Part shown: piece by piece, positions 1 to 7,681 of the stretch
Layout: each line of letters begins with the position of its first letter
How positions within the stretch are numbered: position 1 is the first letter of the stretch
NCBI GenBank assembly: GCA_002331465.1
Contig: DCYM01000266.1
Span: 1-15,885, forward strand
From: Candidatus Neomicrothrix sp. UBA2110
Lineage (GTDB): Bacteria > Actinomycetota > Acidimicrobiia > Acidimicrobiales > Poriferisodalaceae
Direction of reading: 5' to 3'
Length of the DNA stretch: 15,885 bases
Notes under the pieces: generated by a model
What the model saw: only the letters and a program-made list of their open reading frames with translations
Told to the model about the DNA's origin: nothing
Databases searched by the model: none
Position numbers and translations under genes: made by a program

Positions 1-648
1 CAAGGAATTGGAATGTCGATGGTGGATCGAGATCCAGTGATGTTTGAAATTGTTTGGCCGACTCAAAATTTGCACATCGAACCGGACGTTTCGCATTGGC
101 TTTCCGCTGCTCACGAGTGGTTTCACGTTTATGGGTTGGCGCACACGGCGAATATGGACGCGTCGGTCGAGGGACCAGCGGTAGTCCCATTGGATGGCCC
201 GATTTGGTTTAGAGAGGGGCTCGCAGACTATGTAGCTGCCCTAATAGCGGACCATGTCAGCGCTGCCGACTTCGTTTCCATCTATTCCGACTGGCTTACA
301 CAAACCCACAACGAATTCGCGGCAACTAGCAACGTGCTGCCATCGGAGGTGTTGGCCAATTGCACTACCCCAGCCAGTCAGGTGTGGGCAGAAGAAATGG
401 GTGGGGCATGGCAATGTCGCGCGGGACGCGTGGCTGTGCTGCAACTTTTGAATCTTGCCGGCCCGGATTCGCTGGAGCGTATAAGCCGTTATTTCCAGCA
501 ACTCGCAAACGTGGGGTGGGAAGAGTCGTTCCGGTTAATTTTTGAGCGCTCGCCCCGTGTGTTCTATGAGGAGTTTGGGGAGTTCCTCCTCCTTCCGCTC
601 AACGAAAAAAGAGATTTAGTTGCTAGGCCTTCCTTCGAACCAGGCTGA
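1..648 (+). CDS. HExxH zinc metallopeptidase, peptidase-MA-like, probably 5'-truncated
   Basis: Numbered from the ATG at 13, the protein has H34-E-W-F-H38, an HExxH zinc-binding and catalytic motif. It is followed 30 residues later by W65-F-R-E68-G-L-A-D-Y73. The W..EG.A.Y pattern with a downstream glutamate is what gluzincin peptidases of the MA type use as third zinc ligand. Only 33 residues precede the HExxH helix, fewer than the beta-sheet subdomain these folds normally need. The reading frame is open to base 1, so I annotate it as running in from upstream. Against this, AAGGA at 2-6 lies six bases before the ATG and could be a real ribosome binding site. After the motif the chain is helical, with no membrane segment visible. 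It ends 39 bases from the convergent gene on the other strand. The metalloprotease fold is fairly secure; substrate and location are unknown. Confidence 0.7.
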   Translation, partial: QGIGMSMVDRDPVMFEIVWPTQNLHIEPDVSHWLSAAHEWFHVYGLAHTANMDASVEGPAVVPLDGPIWFREGLADYVAALIADHVSAADFVSIYSDWLTQTHNEFAATSNVLPSEVLANCTTPASQVWAEEMGGAWQCRAGRVAVLQLLNLAGPDSLERISRYFQQLANVGWEESFRLIFERSPRVFYEEFGEFLLLPLNEKRDLVARPSFEPG

Positions 649-687
649 AAGCTTCATTCCACGTCATTTTCGACTTATGGGGGTCGT

Positions 688-1140
688 TCACGCGGTCGGT
701 TGGTTACCGATGATGCGAGCCGGATCGACTAGCACGGCAGTCCGGCCATCTTTAATCATCTGTCTGTCGTACTCATCGAAATCATCGTGTTTACCACCGG
801 CAGCCTCATAAATTTCACGAAGAAGCAATCTGAGAGCTTCGGCATCAATGCCAGAAGCAGGGTCGGATGGTCCGATGAGGTCTGCCTTGCCAGTTGCAGC
901 TAGCCAATTCCACCCACGACGGACAGCGATGGTCACCTCCGAGCCGCGCCGGACATGATCAAGTCGCGCTGCTCTCCCGGTAGAAACCAGAGCAACACAA
1001 TCAGCGCCTGTGAGTGGATTTTGAATGACACCGCAATTAGCGATGCTGGAAAGCACTCGACCGTCCATTTGGGTGGTGCTGATCGTGGCTAATCCGGTTT
1101 CGCTAGCCAGAAATTGCGTCACGTCTTCAAGTACGAGCAT
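688..1140 (-). CDS. PPOX / F420-dependent flavin-reductase-fold protein
   Basis: This is a 150-residue protein of the split-beta-barrel pyridoxamine 5'-phosphate oxidase-like superfamily, closest in style to the actinobacterial F420-binding PPOX proteins (Rv1155-type). The N-terminal half reads as the usual pattern: a leading helix, then ATISTTQMDGR (about 18-28), a strand with V49-ALVSTGRAAR, and the RRGSEVTIAVRR strand (64-75). It continues with the W79-LAATGKADLI strand (to 89) that closes the barrel in this family. Such proteins bind FMN, F420 or a related cofactor and act as dimers in the cytoplasm, reducing small substrates or sequestering cofactor. The cofactor cannot be told from sequence by eye. 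The start is an ATG with only a weak GGA upstream. The gene is transcribed away from the desaturase across a 210-base divergent region and converges with the peptidase gene. Confidence 0.75.
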   Translation of the reverse strand: MLVLEDVTQFLASETGLATISTTQMDGRVLSSIANCGVIQNPLTGADCVALVSTGRAARLDHVRRGSEVTIAVRRGWNWLAATGKADLIGPSDPASGIDAEALRLLLREIYEAAGGKHDDFDEYDRQMIKDGRTAVLVDPARIIGNQPTA

Positions 1141-1350
1141 CTGTTATGTCCAAGTCTTCAGGTTAAGCGGCTTCCATCATGATATTGAAGCTACCTGCCG
1201 AAAAGGATGAGTTCCTGATGGTTCGCCAAAGCAGGCGGAATCTGCGCCCGCTCGAACGCGTCGACATAACGCCGTTGTTACCGTGGGCGTTGAGGTGGTT
1301 GTACCCTTGCTGAGTCTCGACCTGCAGCTGCAAGGTGAGATAGGGGAGCT

Positions 1351-2286
1351 ATGGAACCACGCACCGGAACAGACCGCCTCTTGTACGAACGGTCCCTTGT
1401 CGAACCGTACGTAGGGTCAATCGGTTGGCGCAGTATTTTCAACATCACATGGTGCGTGCTGGGTTGGACCTCAATTGTGGTCTTGCGCGCGGCCGGGCTC
1501 ATTCCGCTGTGGGCTGCTATTCCCCTAGCGGTGGTGTGTTTACAAGCCTGTTACATGCCTATGCACGAATCAGTGCACAAGACCCTGTCAGCAGGCCGAC
1601 CAGCTTTAAGGTGGGTTGATCGATCGGTCGGAGCCCTAGCAGGATGGCTGCTGTGTGAGTCGTTCATCGCACATAGGATCACCCACCTCAAGCACCATAC
1701 GCAGACCAATGACGAAACAGATCCTGATCTGCTTAATTCCAAAGGCTCACCTAGAGACTTAGTTTTTCGAGTAATCGTCGGACTCATCTTGTATCCACTT
1801 GGTCCACTATTTGCTGCAGTACCCCTGTTGCGTCGACTTCTACCCAGAGGCTTAGCCTCGAGGCTCGCTCAAATGGCCCAACTTCGCGGTCCTGAAGCGG
1901 GAACGGCAGCGAAACCTGTGGTGCTCAGCCACCTTGCGGTCTTGATCATTGGTTCTGCACTGGGGTACGCGGAAACGGTTTGGCTGCTTTGGTACCTTCC
2001 GGCGTGGATAGGTCGCTTCTGGCTGTCGCTTGTCTTTGGGTGGCTCCCGCATCATCCACACAGCGAGACGGGTCGATATCGCGACACGCGCATTTTTACC
2101 TTCGTCGGTTCGACATTTCTGATTCGCGGGCACGATCACCACTTGTTGCACCACCTGTTCCCTGTAGTGCCCCACTACCGGCTTCGAGCCCTATGGGTTG
2201 ACATGCGCGATCACTTAGCAGAACAGGGAGCTCGGATCGAAGGTCGCGCTGCTACGACGCTCACAACCACACCAACATCTTCATAA
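1351..2286 (+). CDS. Membrane fatty-acid desaturase / carotenoid hydroxylase-like di-iron enzyme
   Basis: This 311-residue integral membrane protein has the three histidine boxes of the membrane desaturase/hydroxylase superfamily: H72-E-S-V-H76, H108-R-I-T-H-L-K-H-H116 and H261-D-H-H-L-L-H-H268. An extra W231-L-P-H-H-P-H237 cluster is followed by a GRYRDTR stretch. These histidines would hold a di-iron centre at the cytoplasmic face for O2-dependent desaturation, hydroxylation or ketolation. Hydrophobic segments lie around 28-70, 92-106, 145-165, 190-215 and 215-230. The LPHHPH and HHLFPxVPxYR features recall bacterial carotenoid hydroxylase/ketolase-like members more than acyl-lipid delta-desaturases, so a carotenoid role is possible but not proven. 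The start ATG follows AGGGGAG (1342-1348) with only two bases between. AAGGTGA at 1332-1338 is an alternative but distant ribosome binding site. It appears to be a single gene, 233 bases from the next one. Confidence 0.8.
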   Translation: MEPRTGTDRLLYERSLVEPYVGSIGWRSIFNITWCVLGWTSIVVLRAAGLIPLWAAIPLAVVCLQACYMPMHESVHKTLSAGRPALRWVDRSVGALAGWLLCESFIAHRITHLKHHTQTNDETDPDLLNSKGSPRDLVFRVIVGLILYPLGPLFAAVPLLRRLLPRGLASRLAQMAQLRGPEAGTAAKPVVLSHLAVLIIGSALGYAETVWLLWYLPAWIGRFWLSLVFGWLPHHPHSETGRYRDTRIFTFVGSTFLIRGHDHHLLHHLFPVVPHYRLRALWVDMRDHLAEQGARIEGRAATTLTTTPTSS

Positions 2287-2519
2287 CGGATGATTCGGCA
2301 TTCAGGCATGACGAATTGCTTCCATTTTCGCGACAAGACGGAACGCAACCCATGGAGAACTACCCGGCCTCAAGGGACTATTTGCGTCAGGACGCGGTCA
2401 CGGTGTCACACGAAGCGCCAACAACAAACTTTGACCTGAAGACTTGGCTGTACCGTCAACACCCAAGCCAGCGGCCAACATGTGGTTCGAAACACCGGCA
2501 CGGAAAGTACCTTTGATTT

Positions 2520-3341
2520 ATGGAAGTCATCCTTACCGGCACCGGATCACCCTTACCGGACGCAAATCGTGCAGGCCCCTCGACGCTTGTGAAAGCCAAT
2601 GACACCCACATACTTGTTGATGCCGGAAGGGGAGTGGTGATGAGGATGGCGGGAGCTGACACGCTCCCATTGTTCCTGCGAGCGGTACTTATCACTCACC
2701 TACACAGTGACCATATTTGCGACCTCAACGACGTGATCACCACTCACTGGATCATGAGTCAAGGAAATGCGCCACTCGCTATCTACGGACCGCCCGGGAT
2801 AAAGGAATTTGTAACTCGACAACTACACGCGCTTGAAGCAGATATTGGTTACCGAATTGAACATCACGACGCACTTACGCACGGTCCAAAGGTAGACGTC
2901 GTTGAGCTTGCGCCAGGCGAAAGTTTCGAACTCCACGATGTCTCCGTCAGCACAGCCGCAACGGCTCATGCACCCGTGCGACCGACTCTCGGTTACCGAA
3001 TCGAACATGAGTCCGCGTCTGTTGCGCTGGTTGGCGACACCATCCCATGCGCAGGAGTGGACGACCTCGCGGCATCAGCAGACGCATACGTCCAAACTGT
3101 TATCCGCAGAGACCTCGTCGAACTCAGCCCCAACCCGATGCTCCAAGACATACTCGACTACCACTCCGACGTTGAACAGGCGGCACAAACCGCGGCCCGC
3201 GCAGGCGTCAAAAAACTTGTGTTCACTCACATGGTGCCTGCCCCATCAAAAGAGCAGTACCCCGAATGGGTAGCACTAGCCCGTAAACATTTCGACGGCG
3301 ACATCATTCTCGGCGACGACTTAACCGCCTTTTCAATCTAA
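2520..3341 (+). CDS. Metallo-beta-lactamase-fold hydrolase (RNase Z / arylsulfatase-like)
   Basis: This 273-residue MBL-fold protein begins with the MEVILTGTGSPLP strand and loop typical of the RNase Z-like branch. Metal ligands are visible in order: H60-L-H-S-D-H65 (HxHxDH), H150 in TAHAPV, D173 in ALVGDT, and H237 in FTHMVP. All positions for a two-zinc hydrolase are present. There is no signal peptide, so it should be cytoplasmic. Family members include tRNA 3' endonucleases, phosphodiesterases and alkyl/aryl-sulfatase-like enzymes. The long flexible arm that tRNase Z uses to bind tRNA is not obvious here, and the gene sits 10 bases before a sulfatase gene, which favours a metabolic esterase or sulfatase role (inference). 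The ATG start is preceded by a weak GGAAAG about a dozen bases upstream. Confidence 0.85.
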   Translation: MEVILTGTGSPLPDANRAGPSTLVKANDTHILVDAGRGVVMRMAGADTLPLFLRAVLITHLHSDHICDLNDVITTHWIMSQGNAPLAIYGPPGIKEFVTRQLHALEADIGYRIEHHDALTHGPKVDVVELAPGESFELHDVSVSTAATAHAPVRPTLGYRIEHESASVALVGDTIPCAGVDDLAASADAYVQTVIRRDLVELSPNPMLQDILDYHSDVEQAAQTAARAGVKKLVFTHMVPAPSKEQYPEWVALARKHFDGDIILGDDLTAFSI

Positions 3342-3351
3342 AGGAAACCCC

Positions 3352-5631
3352 GTGACGCCCGATCCCCTCCCAACCTTCAAAGGTCGGATAGGTCGAACTC
3401 TTGACGAATCCGAACCCCACTTCCCAGCTCGCCCTCATCCAGGTGACGATGCACCCAATGTGGTCCTGGTTTTGATGGACGACACAGGATTCTCACAACT
3501 CGGCTGTTACGGATCCGACATCGACACACCCAATATCGACGCTCTTGCCAACAACGGGCTGCAATTCACCAATTTTCACGTCACACCATTGTGTTCACCG
3601 ACGAGGGCCTCTCTCCTCACCGGTAGATCCCAACACCGAGTTGGTATGCGGTCCGTATCCAATCACGAAACCGGCTTTCCGCATCAACTTGGACACATTT
3701 CCAACCACGCCTCAACGATGGCAGAAGTACTCAAAGCTCAGGGATATGCGACTTTCTGTGCCGGGAAGTGGCACCTGGCCCCAACCAACGACATCTCGTC
3801 AGCCGGTCCTTTCGATCAATGGCCCCTTGCAAGAGGATTCGACCGCTTTTACGGGTTTCTTGAAGGAGAGACCGACCAGTTCTATCCCGAGTTAGTGGTC
3901 GACAACCACCACATCGAACCACCAGCTACTCCAGCAGACGGATATCACCTCAGCGAAGACCTCGTCCACCAGTTGCTGCGAATGATCAATGACAGCAAAG
4001 GGGTGCGTCCGGATCGCCCCTTTTTCGCCTATCTGCCGTTCGGAGCCACACACGCCCCCCATCAAGCGCCCGAGTACTACCTCAGGAAGTATCGAGGCCG
4101 ATACGACGAAGGATGGGACGTCGTTCGACAACGTTGGTACGAACGACAACTTGAACTTGGGGTCACCTCACCAAGCACACAGCTTGCACCCAGGAACCCC
4201 GGGGTCGAACCTTGGGAAGACCTACCGTCCGCTCACCGAGAATTTGCCTGCCGACTCCAAGAAGCTTTCGCCGCATTTCTCGACCACACTGACGACCAAA
4301 TAGGTGTCTTTGTTGACGGACTCCGCTCAATGGGTCAACTAGAAAACACCATCTTTGTCTTCCTCGCCGACAACGGAGCTTCACAAGAAGGCGGACCGTT
4401 CGGCGTAATGCACGAAATGAAATTCTTCAACGGTGTTTTCGACTCTCCTGAAGACCTCATCGATCAGATTGAAGAAATCGGTGGACCCCACAGCCATACC
4501 AACTACCCATGGGGTTGGGCCCAGTGCGGCAATGCCCCATTCAAGTGGTACAAGCAAAATACTCACGAAGGTGGCGTACACGTCCCACTGATCTTTCATT
4601 GGCCCACAGGCATCGATCACGGACAGGGCGGGACATTGCGTAGGCAATTCGTCAACGTCTCAGACATCACGCCAACTATTTACGAACTTCTAGGCATCGC
4701 CGCACCCGACACCTACAACGGACTCGAACAACTACCCGTCACTGGTTCGTCGTTCGCTTCAATCCTCAACGCCCCTGATGCCCCAGCAACCAACACGCTT
4801 CAGTACTTCGAACAATTCGGTTCGCGGGCCCTCATCGCCGAAGACGACGGAACATGGTGGAAGGCAGTAACGCGGCACATCAAAGGACAACCATTCGAGG
4901 GAGACCGTTGGGAGCTATACAACCTCTCTGAAGACCAATCTGAATGTAATGACCTCGCAGACGCAGAACCAGACCAGCTCGAACTATTAATCGACCGATG
5001 GTGGGGGGAAGCAGAAATCCACGGAGTTCTTCCGCTAGACGACCGCACGATCGAACTCTTTGGTTCACGTCTTGATGATCACTCACCGCACCCCACTCAT
5101 CGGCGATACCGCTATCAGCCGCCGATGTCTCCGATACCAGCTCAGGCCGCACCATCGCCTTCGGGCCGACTATGGGACATGACTGCACGGATCAGCTGTG
5201 GAGCAAACGACGAAGGAGTGCTCTACGCGACAGGTAACGAAAACTCCGGGTTAACGGTGTTTGTTCAAAACTCCCGTTTGGTAGTTGACTACAACGCCTT
5301 CAACGACCACTCCATCGTCGAATCGGAAATCACGGTGCCGCCAGGTGAAAGTGTGTTGTCCGTCAAGATTGCGCGTACGAGCTCCTCGACCGGACGAATC
5401 GACCTTGCCGTGGGCGACACCGCCTGCGGGACGATCGAATTGCCATTCATGATGAGAATGATTAGCTCGATTGGAGCGAGCGTCGGGCGAGACCATGGTT
5501 CAGCGGTCTCAGCCAGATACACAGCGCCATATGAATTCACTGGCGAGCTGCATGAACTCGTTATCGAACTAGGTAAAAGAACGGCCACCGAGACGCAGAC
5601 AACCGCTAAGGCCGAAATGTCCCGTCAATGA
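3352..5631 (+). CDS. Large cytoplasmic-type I sulfatase (arylsulfatase, formylglycine-dependent)
   Basis: This is a 759-residue alkaline-phosphatase-superfamily sulfatase. Visible catalytic parts are D43-D44 in VLMDDTG (calcium ligands), C81-S-P-T-R85 followed by ASLLTGR (the CxPxR signature whose cysteine becomes formylglycine), G-K139-W-H141, D340-N341-G, and K401 before THEGG. The catalytic domain runs to about residue 590. From about 602 to the end there is an all-beta region resembling the C-terminal sandwich of the long mycobacterial arylsulfatases (AtsD-like, about 780 residues). No signal peptide is present, so the enzyme and its substrate should meet in the cytoplasm, and maturation would need a formylglycine-generating enzyme encoded elsewhere. 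It starts with GTG 10 bases after the MBL stop, with AAAGGAAA (3341-3348) as ribosome binding site, so the two are probably co-transcribed. The substrate is unknown. Length and C-terminal domain argue against a BetC-type choline sulfatase. Confidence 0.92.
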   Translation: MTPDPLPTFKGRIGRTLDESEPHFPARPHPGDDAPNVVLVLMDDTGFSQLGCYGSDIDTPNIDALANNGLQFTNFHVTPLCSPTRASLLTGRSQHRVGMRSVSNHETGFPHQLGHISNHASTMAEVLKAQGYATFCAGKWHLAPTNDISSAGPFDQWPLARGFDRFYGFLEGETDQFYPELVVDNHHIEPPATPADGYHLSEDLVHQLLRMINDSKGVRPDRPFFAYLPFGATHAPHQAPEYYLRKYRGRYDEGWDVVRQRWYERQLELGVTSPSTQLAPRNPGVEPWEDLPSAHREFACRLQEAFAAFLDHTDDQIGVFVDGLRSMGQLENTIFVFLADNGASQEGGPFGVMHEMKFFNGVFDSPEDLIDQIEEIGGPHSHTNYPWGWAQCGNAPFKWYKQNTHEGGVHVPLIFHWPTGIDHGQGGTLRRQFVNVSDITPTIYELLGIAAPDTYNGLEQLPVTGSSFASILNAPDAPATNTLQYFEQFGSRALIAEDDGTWWKAVTRHIKGQPFEGDRWELYNLSEDQSECNDLADAEPDQLELLIDRWWGEAEIHGVLPLDDRTIELFGSRLDDHSPHPTHRRYRYQPPMSPIPAQAAPSPSGRLWDMTARISCGANDEGVLYATGNENSGLTVFVQNSRLVVDYNAFNDHSIVESEITVPPGESVLSVKIARTSSSTGRIDLAVGDTACGTIELPFMMRMISSIGASVGRDHGSAVSARYTAPYEFTGELHELVIELGKRTATETQTTAKAEMSRQ

Positions 5632-5721
5632 ACGAGCCGAAACCTGTGTTACTGGGTTTGAAGACGCAAGAGCATTGTTCTGAGACGGACCAATGACTAG
5701 ATACGAAAATGAGGAGTCGTG

Positions 5722-6138
5722 ATGGAAGTCACTAATGAAGTACTGCCAACTAGTACAGAACGCATACAAGAGATGATGCAACCCGGTCCTGAAGGACCGA
5801 TCTACATGGTGAATTTGTTGAAATTCAAGGACCGGGCGCAATACGAAGACGACCGGCAAAGCGAACTCACCGGACGGGAGGCCTATCAACTGTACGGACA
5901 AGCTGTCTTAAAGTTGATTGGCGAATATGGAGGGGAAATAGTTTTCCATGCCGATGTCACCTTCCTGGCCCTTGGGCAAGTGGAAGAATTATGGGACGAG
6001 GTCGCGATAGCAAAATATCCGAATCGGGCGGCACTGCTCGCCATGAGCTCATCTCAGGAGTGGAGAGACGCAGCGGTGCATCGTAGTGCGGGACTTGCCG
6101 GGCAACTCAACATAGAATCGGTTTCTCCACACTGGTAG
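5722..6138 (+). CDS. DUF1330-like dimeric alpha/beta-barrel protein
   Basis: This protein of about 138 residues has the features of the DUF1330 / ferredoxin-like dimeric barrel group. It has an early GPIYMVNLLKFKDRAQYE strand, an EAYQLYGQ helix, and a GGEIVFHADV strand. Next comes the WDEVAIAKYPNRAALLAM segment, then a helix ending in HRSAGL. Family members are small cytoplasmic proteins without an agreed activity; some related folds are monooxygenases or isomerases. I place the start at the ATG at 5722, because GAGGAG (5711-5716) is five bases before it, whereas the GTG at 5719 would leave only two. It lies 22 bases upstream of the MttB-like methyltransferase gene, so the two are likely translated from one message. 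A role as an accessory to the methyltransferase, or in handling its product, is inference only. Confidence 0.75.
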   Translation: MEVTNEVLPTSTERIQEMMQPGPEGPIYMVNLLKFKDRAQYEDDRQSELTGREAYQLYGQAVLKLIGEYGGEIVFHADVTFLALGQVEELWDEVAIAKYPNRAALLAMSSSQEWRDAAVHRSAGLAGQLNIESVSPHW

Positions 6139-6160
6139 TCGGACGGCTTCGGGGGACGCG

Positions 6161-7672
6161 ATGACTCGACCCGACCGCAGACGGCGGGGACGCACAGCAG
6201 CAGAAACAAGGCGTGAAACGTCGCCGAACCCGGTCCCTCCAGGCCTCACGGGAGGCCGCTATCAGCCGCTTGCCATTCCGCAAGTCAACGAAATAGTCGA
6301 CGGAATGTACACCCTGTTGGAAACGGTGGGTGTGAGCGAAGCACCCGACTTTGTAATTGATCTCGTCGTCGAGGCTGGCGGACAGGTGGTCAACGGAAGG
6401 CTGCTGTACCCGCGCGAACTCGTCCAATCTTTGGTCGAGCAGGCGCCGGCAGGTTTCGTCCTTTGCGGTAGAGACGGCAAGTACGACTTAGATCTCTCCG
6501 CACACCGTGTCCACCTAGGAACTGGAGGCGCGGCGCCGATGATTATCGATATCAACAACGGCCGGTATCGTCCCTCCACCCTTCGAGATCTCTACGACGT
6601 AGCTCGGCTCGTTGAAGGTTTGGAACATATCCACTTTCTGAGCCGACCCCTTGTCGCAGGAGACATGCCCGATGAGGAAACACTCGACATAAACACTGCC
6701 TACGCATGCCTAGCCGCAACTAGGAAACATGTCGCCACTAGCGCCACGAACGGCGCGACAGCAGCAGCGGTCGCGGAACTGTGTTTCGAGATAGCGGGAT
6801 CTCAAGAGCTGTTTATTCAACGTCCGTTTCTCTCATTTAACGTCAACCACGTCACGCCGCCCTTGCGGATGAGTGAACATGCAATGGAGGTGCTTCGCGT
6901 CGCAGCGCAACTCGGAATCCCCGCACATGCAAATGTGTTTGGCCAAGTCGGCGCTTCGTCTCCAGCTGGGCTTGGTGCTGCGATCAGCCAGGCCATGGCA
7001 GAAGCATTGGCAGGAATGGTCTTCAGTTGGCTCGTAAATCCTTCAGCCAAGGTAATTTGCGGACCTGAGCCGATGATCGTCGACCTACGCACAGGCGGTA
7101 TGAGCGGCGGCGGTGGCGAACAAGCATTGGCGATGGCCGCTGCGACACAAGTTGCTCGATCACTGGGTCTGCCCAATCGGTCAATTGCTGGGGCCAGCGA
7201 CGCTAAAACCTCCGATGTTCAAAGCGGCGCAGAAAAGGCTTTAACCGTAACATTGGCCGCTCAGGCGGGTAGCAATCTGGTCACACAAGCTTGCGGAATG
7301 CAGGCCGCACTCATGGCTGCCTCATTCGAAAGCTACGTTGTTGACAACGACATGCTCGGTGCCATCATGAGCTCCCTGCGGCCGGTAGAGACTCAAGAAA
7401 TCGATCCGGCAATGATGCAGGAAGTAGTTGCGGGGGCCGGACATTTCTTAGGTGAATCCGACACACTCAAGAGGATGACCACGGACTTCGTCTATCCGAG
7501 TGTGGCTGATCGGACAGACTTCAAGCTCTGGGAGCAAAAAGGACGTCCTACACAACTCGACACGGCTCGGAGCGAAGTGGAACGGATTCTGAAGGAACAC
7601 CCAGGGTGTTTCTTTGAAGACAGTCTTGACCAAAGAATTCGTTCGCTGTTCGACATCCGACTTAACTGGTAA
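6161..7672 (+). CDS. MttB-superfamily (trimethylamine/glycine-betaine-type) methyltransferase, non-pyrrolysine
   Basis: This is a 503-residue TIM-barrel protein of the trimethylamine methyltransferase superfamily. Recognisable segments are the basic N-terminus (about 1-20) and the GLTGGRYQPL entry motif. It also has HLGTGGAAP in the barrel, SATNGATAAAVAELC, and FNVNHVTPPLRMSEHAMEVL. Then follow GQVGASSPAGLGAA, the MSGGGGEQALAMAAATQVARSLGLP region, and SDAKTSDVQSGAEKAL. True MttB carries pyrrolysine encoded by an in-frame TAG; here the frame contains no stop, so it belongs to the non-pyrrolysine branch, whose characterised members demethylate quaternary amines such as glycine betaine (MtgB) and pass the methyl group to a corrinoid protein. 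No corrinoid protein or partner methyltransferase is visible in the window. The gene is 22 bases after the DUF1330-like gene and 9 bases before the fused permease, suggesting its substrate is what the transporter imports. The exact substrate is unknown. Confidence 0.88.
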   Translation: MTRPDRRRRGRTAAETRRETSPNPVPPGLTGGRYQPLAIPQVNEIVDGMYTLLETVGVSEAPDFVIDLVVEAGGQVVNGRLLYPRELVQSLVEQAPAGFVLCGRDGKYDLDLSAHRVHLGTGGAAPMIIDINNGRYRPSTLRDLYDVARLVEGLEHIHFLSRPLVAGDMPDEETLDINTAYACLAATRKHVATSATNGATAAAVAELCFEIAGSQELFIQRPFLSFNVNHVTPPLRMSEHAMEVLRVAAQLGIPAHANVFGQVGASSPAGLGAAISQAMAEALAGMVFSWLVNPSAKVICGPEPMIVDLRTGGMSGGGGEQALAMAAATQVARSLGLPNRSIAGASDAKTSDVQSGAEKALTVTLAAQAGSNLVTQACGMQAALMAASFESYVVDNDMLGAIMSSLRPVETQEIDPAMMQEVVAGAGHFLGESDTLKRMTTDFVYPSVADRTDFKLWEQKGRPTQLDTARSEVERILKEHPGCFFEDSLDQRIRSLFDIRLNW

Positions 7673-7681
7673 AGGTCCGCT

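Noticed and set aside
2431..2456. TTGACC with downstream TACCGT as a promoter for the MBL-sulfatase pair
   Set aside because: The spacer is only 14 bases and the -10 box is poor. A promoter is expected somewhere in 2287-2519, but this one cannot be supported.
2316..2516. Possible 66-codon gene between the desaturase and the MBL hydrolase, including an inner ATG at 2353
   Set aside because: It lacks a good ribosome binding site at either start, resembles no family, and has no domain-like pattern. I treat 2287-2519 as non-coding leader.
3352..5631. Choline sulfatase (BetC)
   Set aside because: BetC enzymes are about 500 residues and lack the extra C-terminal beta domain. This 759-residue protein looks like the long arylsulfatase type, though a small sulfate ester substrate is still possible.
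5640..5659. AAACC...GGTTT hairpin after the sulfatase stop as a terminator
   Set aside because: The stem is five Watson-Crick pairs plus two wobble pairs, and no run of T follows, so it does not look like an intrinsic terminator.
6161..7672. True pyrrolysine-containing MttB (trimethylamine methyltransferase)
   Set aside because: The frame contains no TAG codon and no pyl genes are visible, so it belongs to the non-pyrrolysine part of the superfamily.
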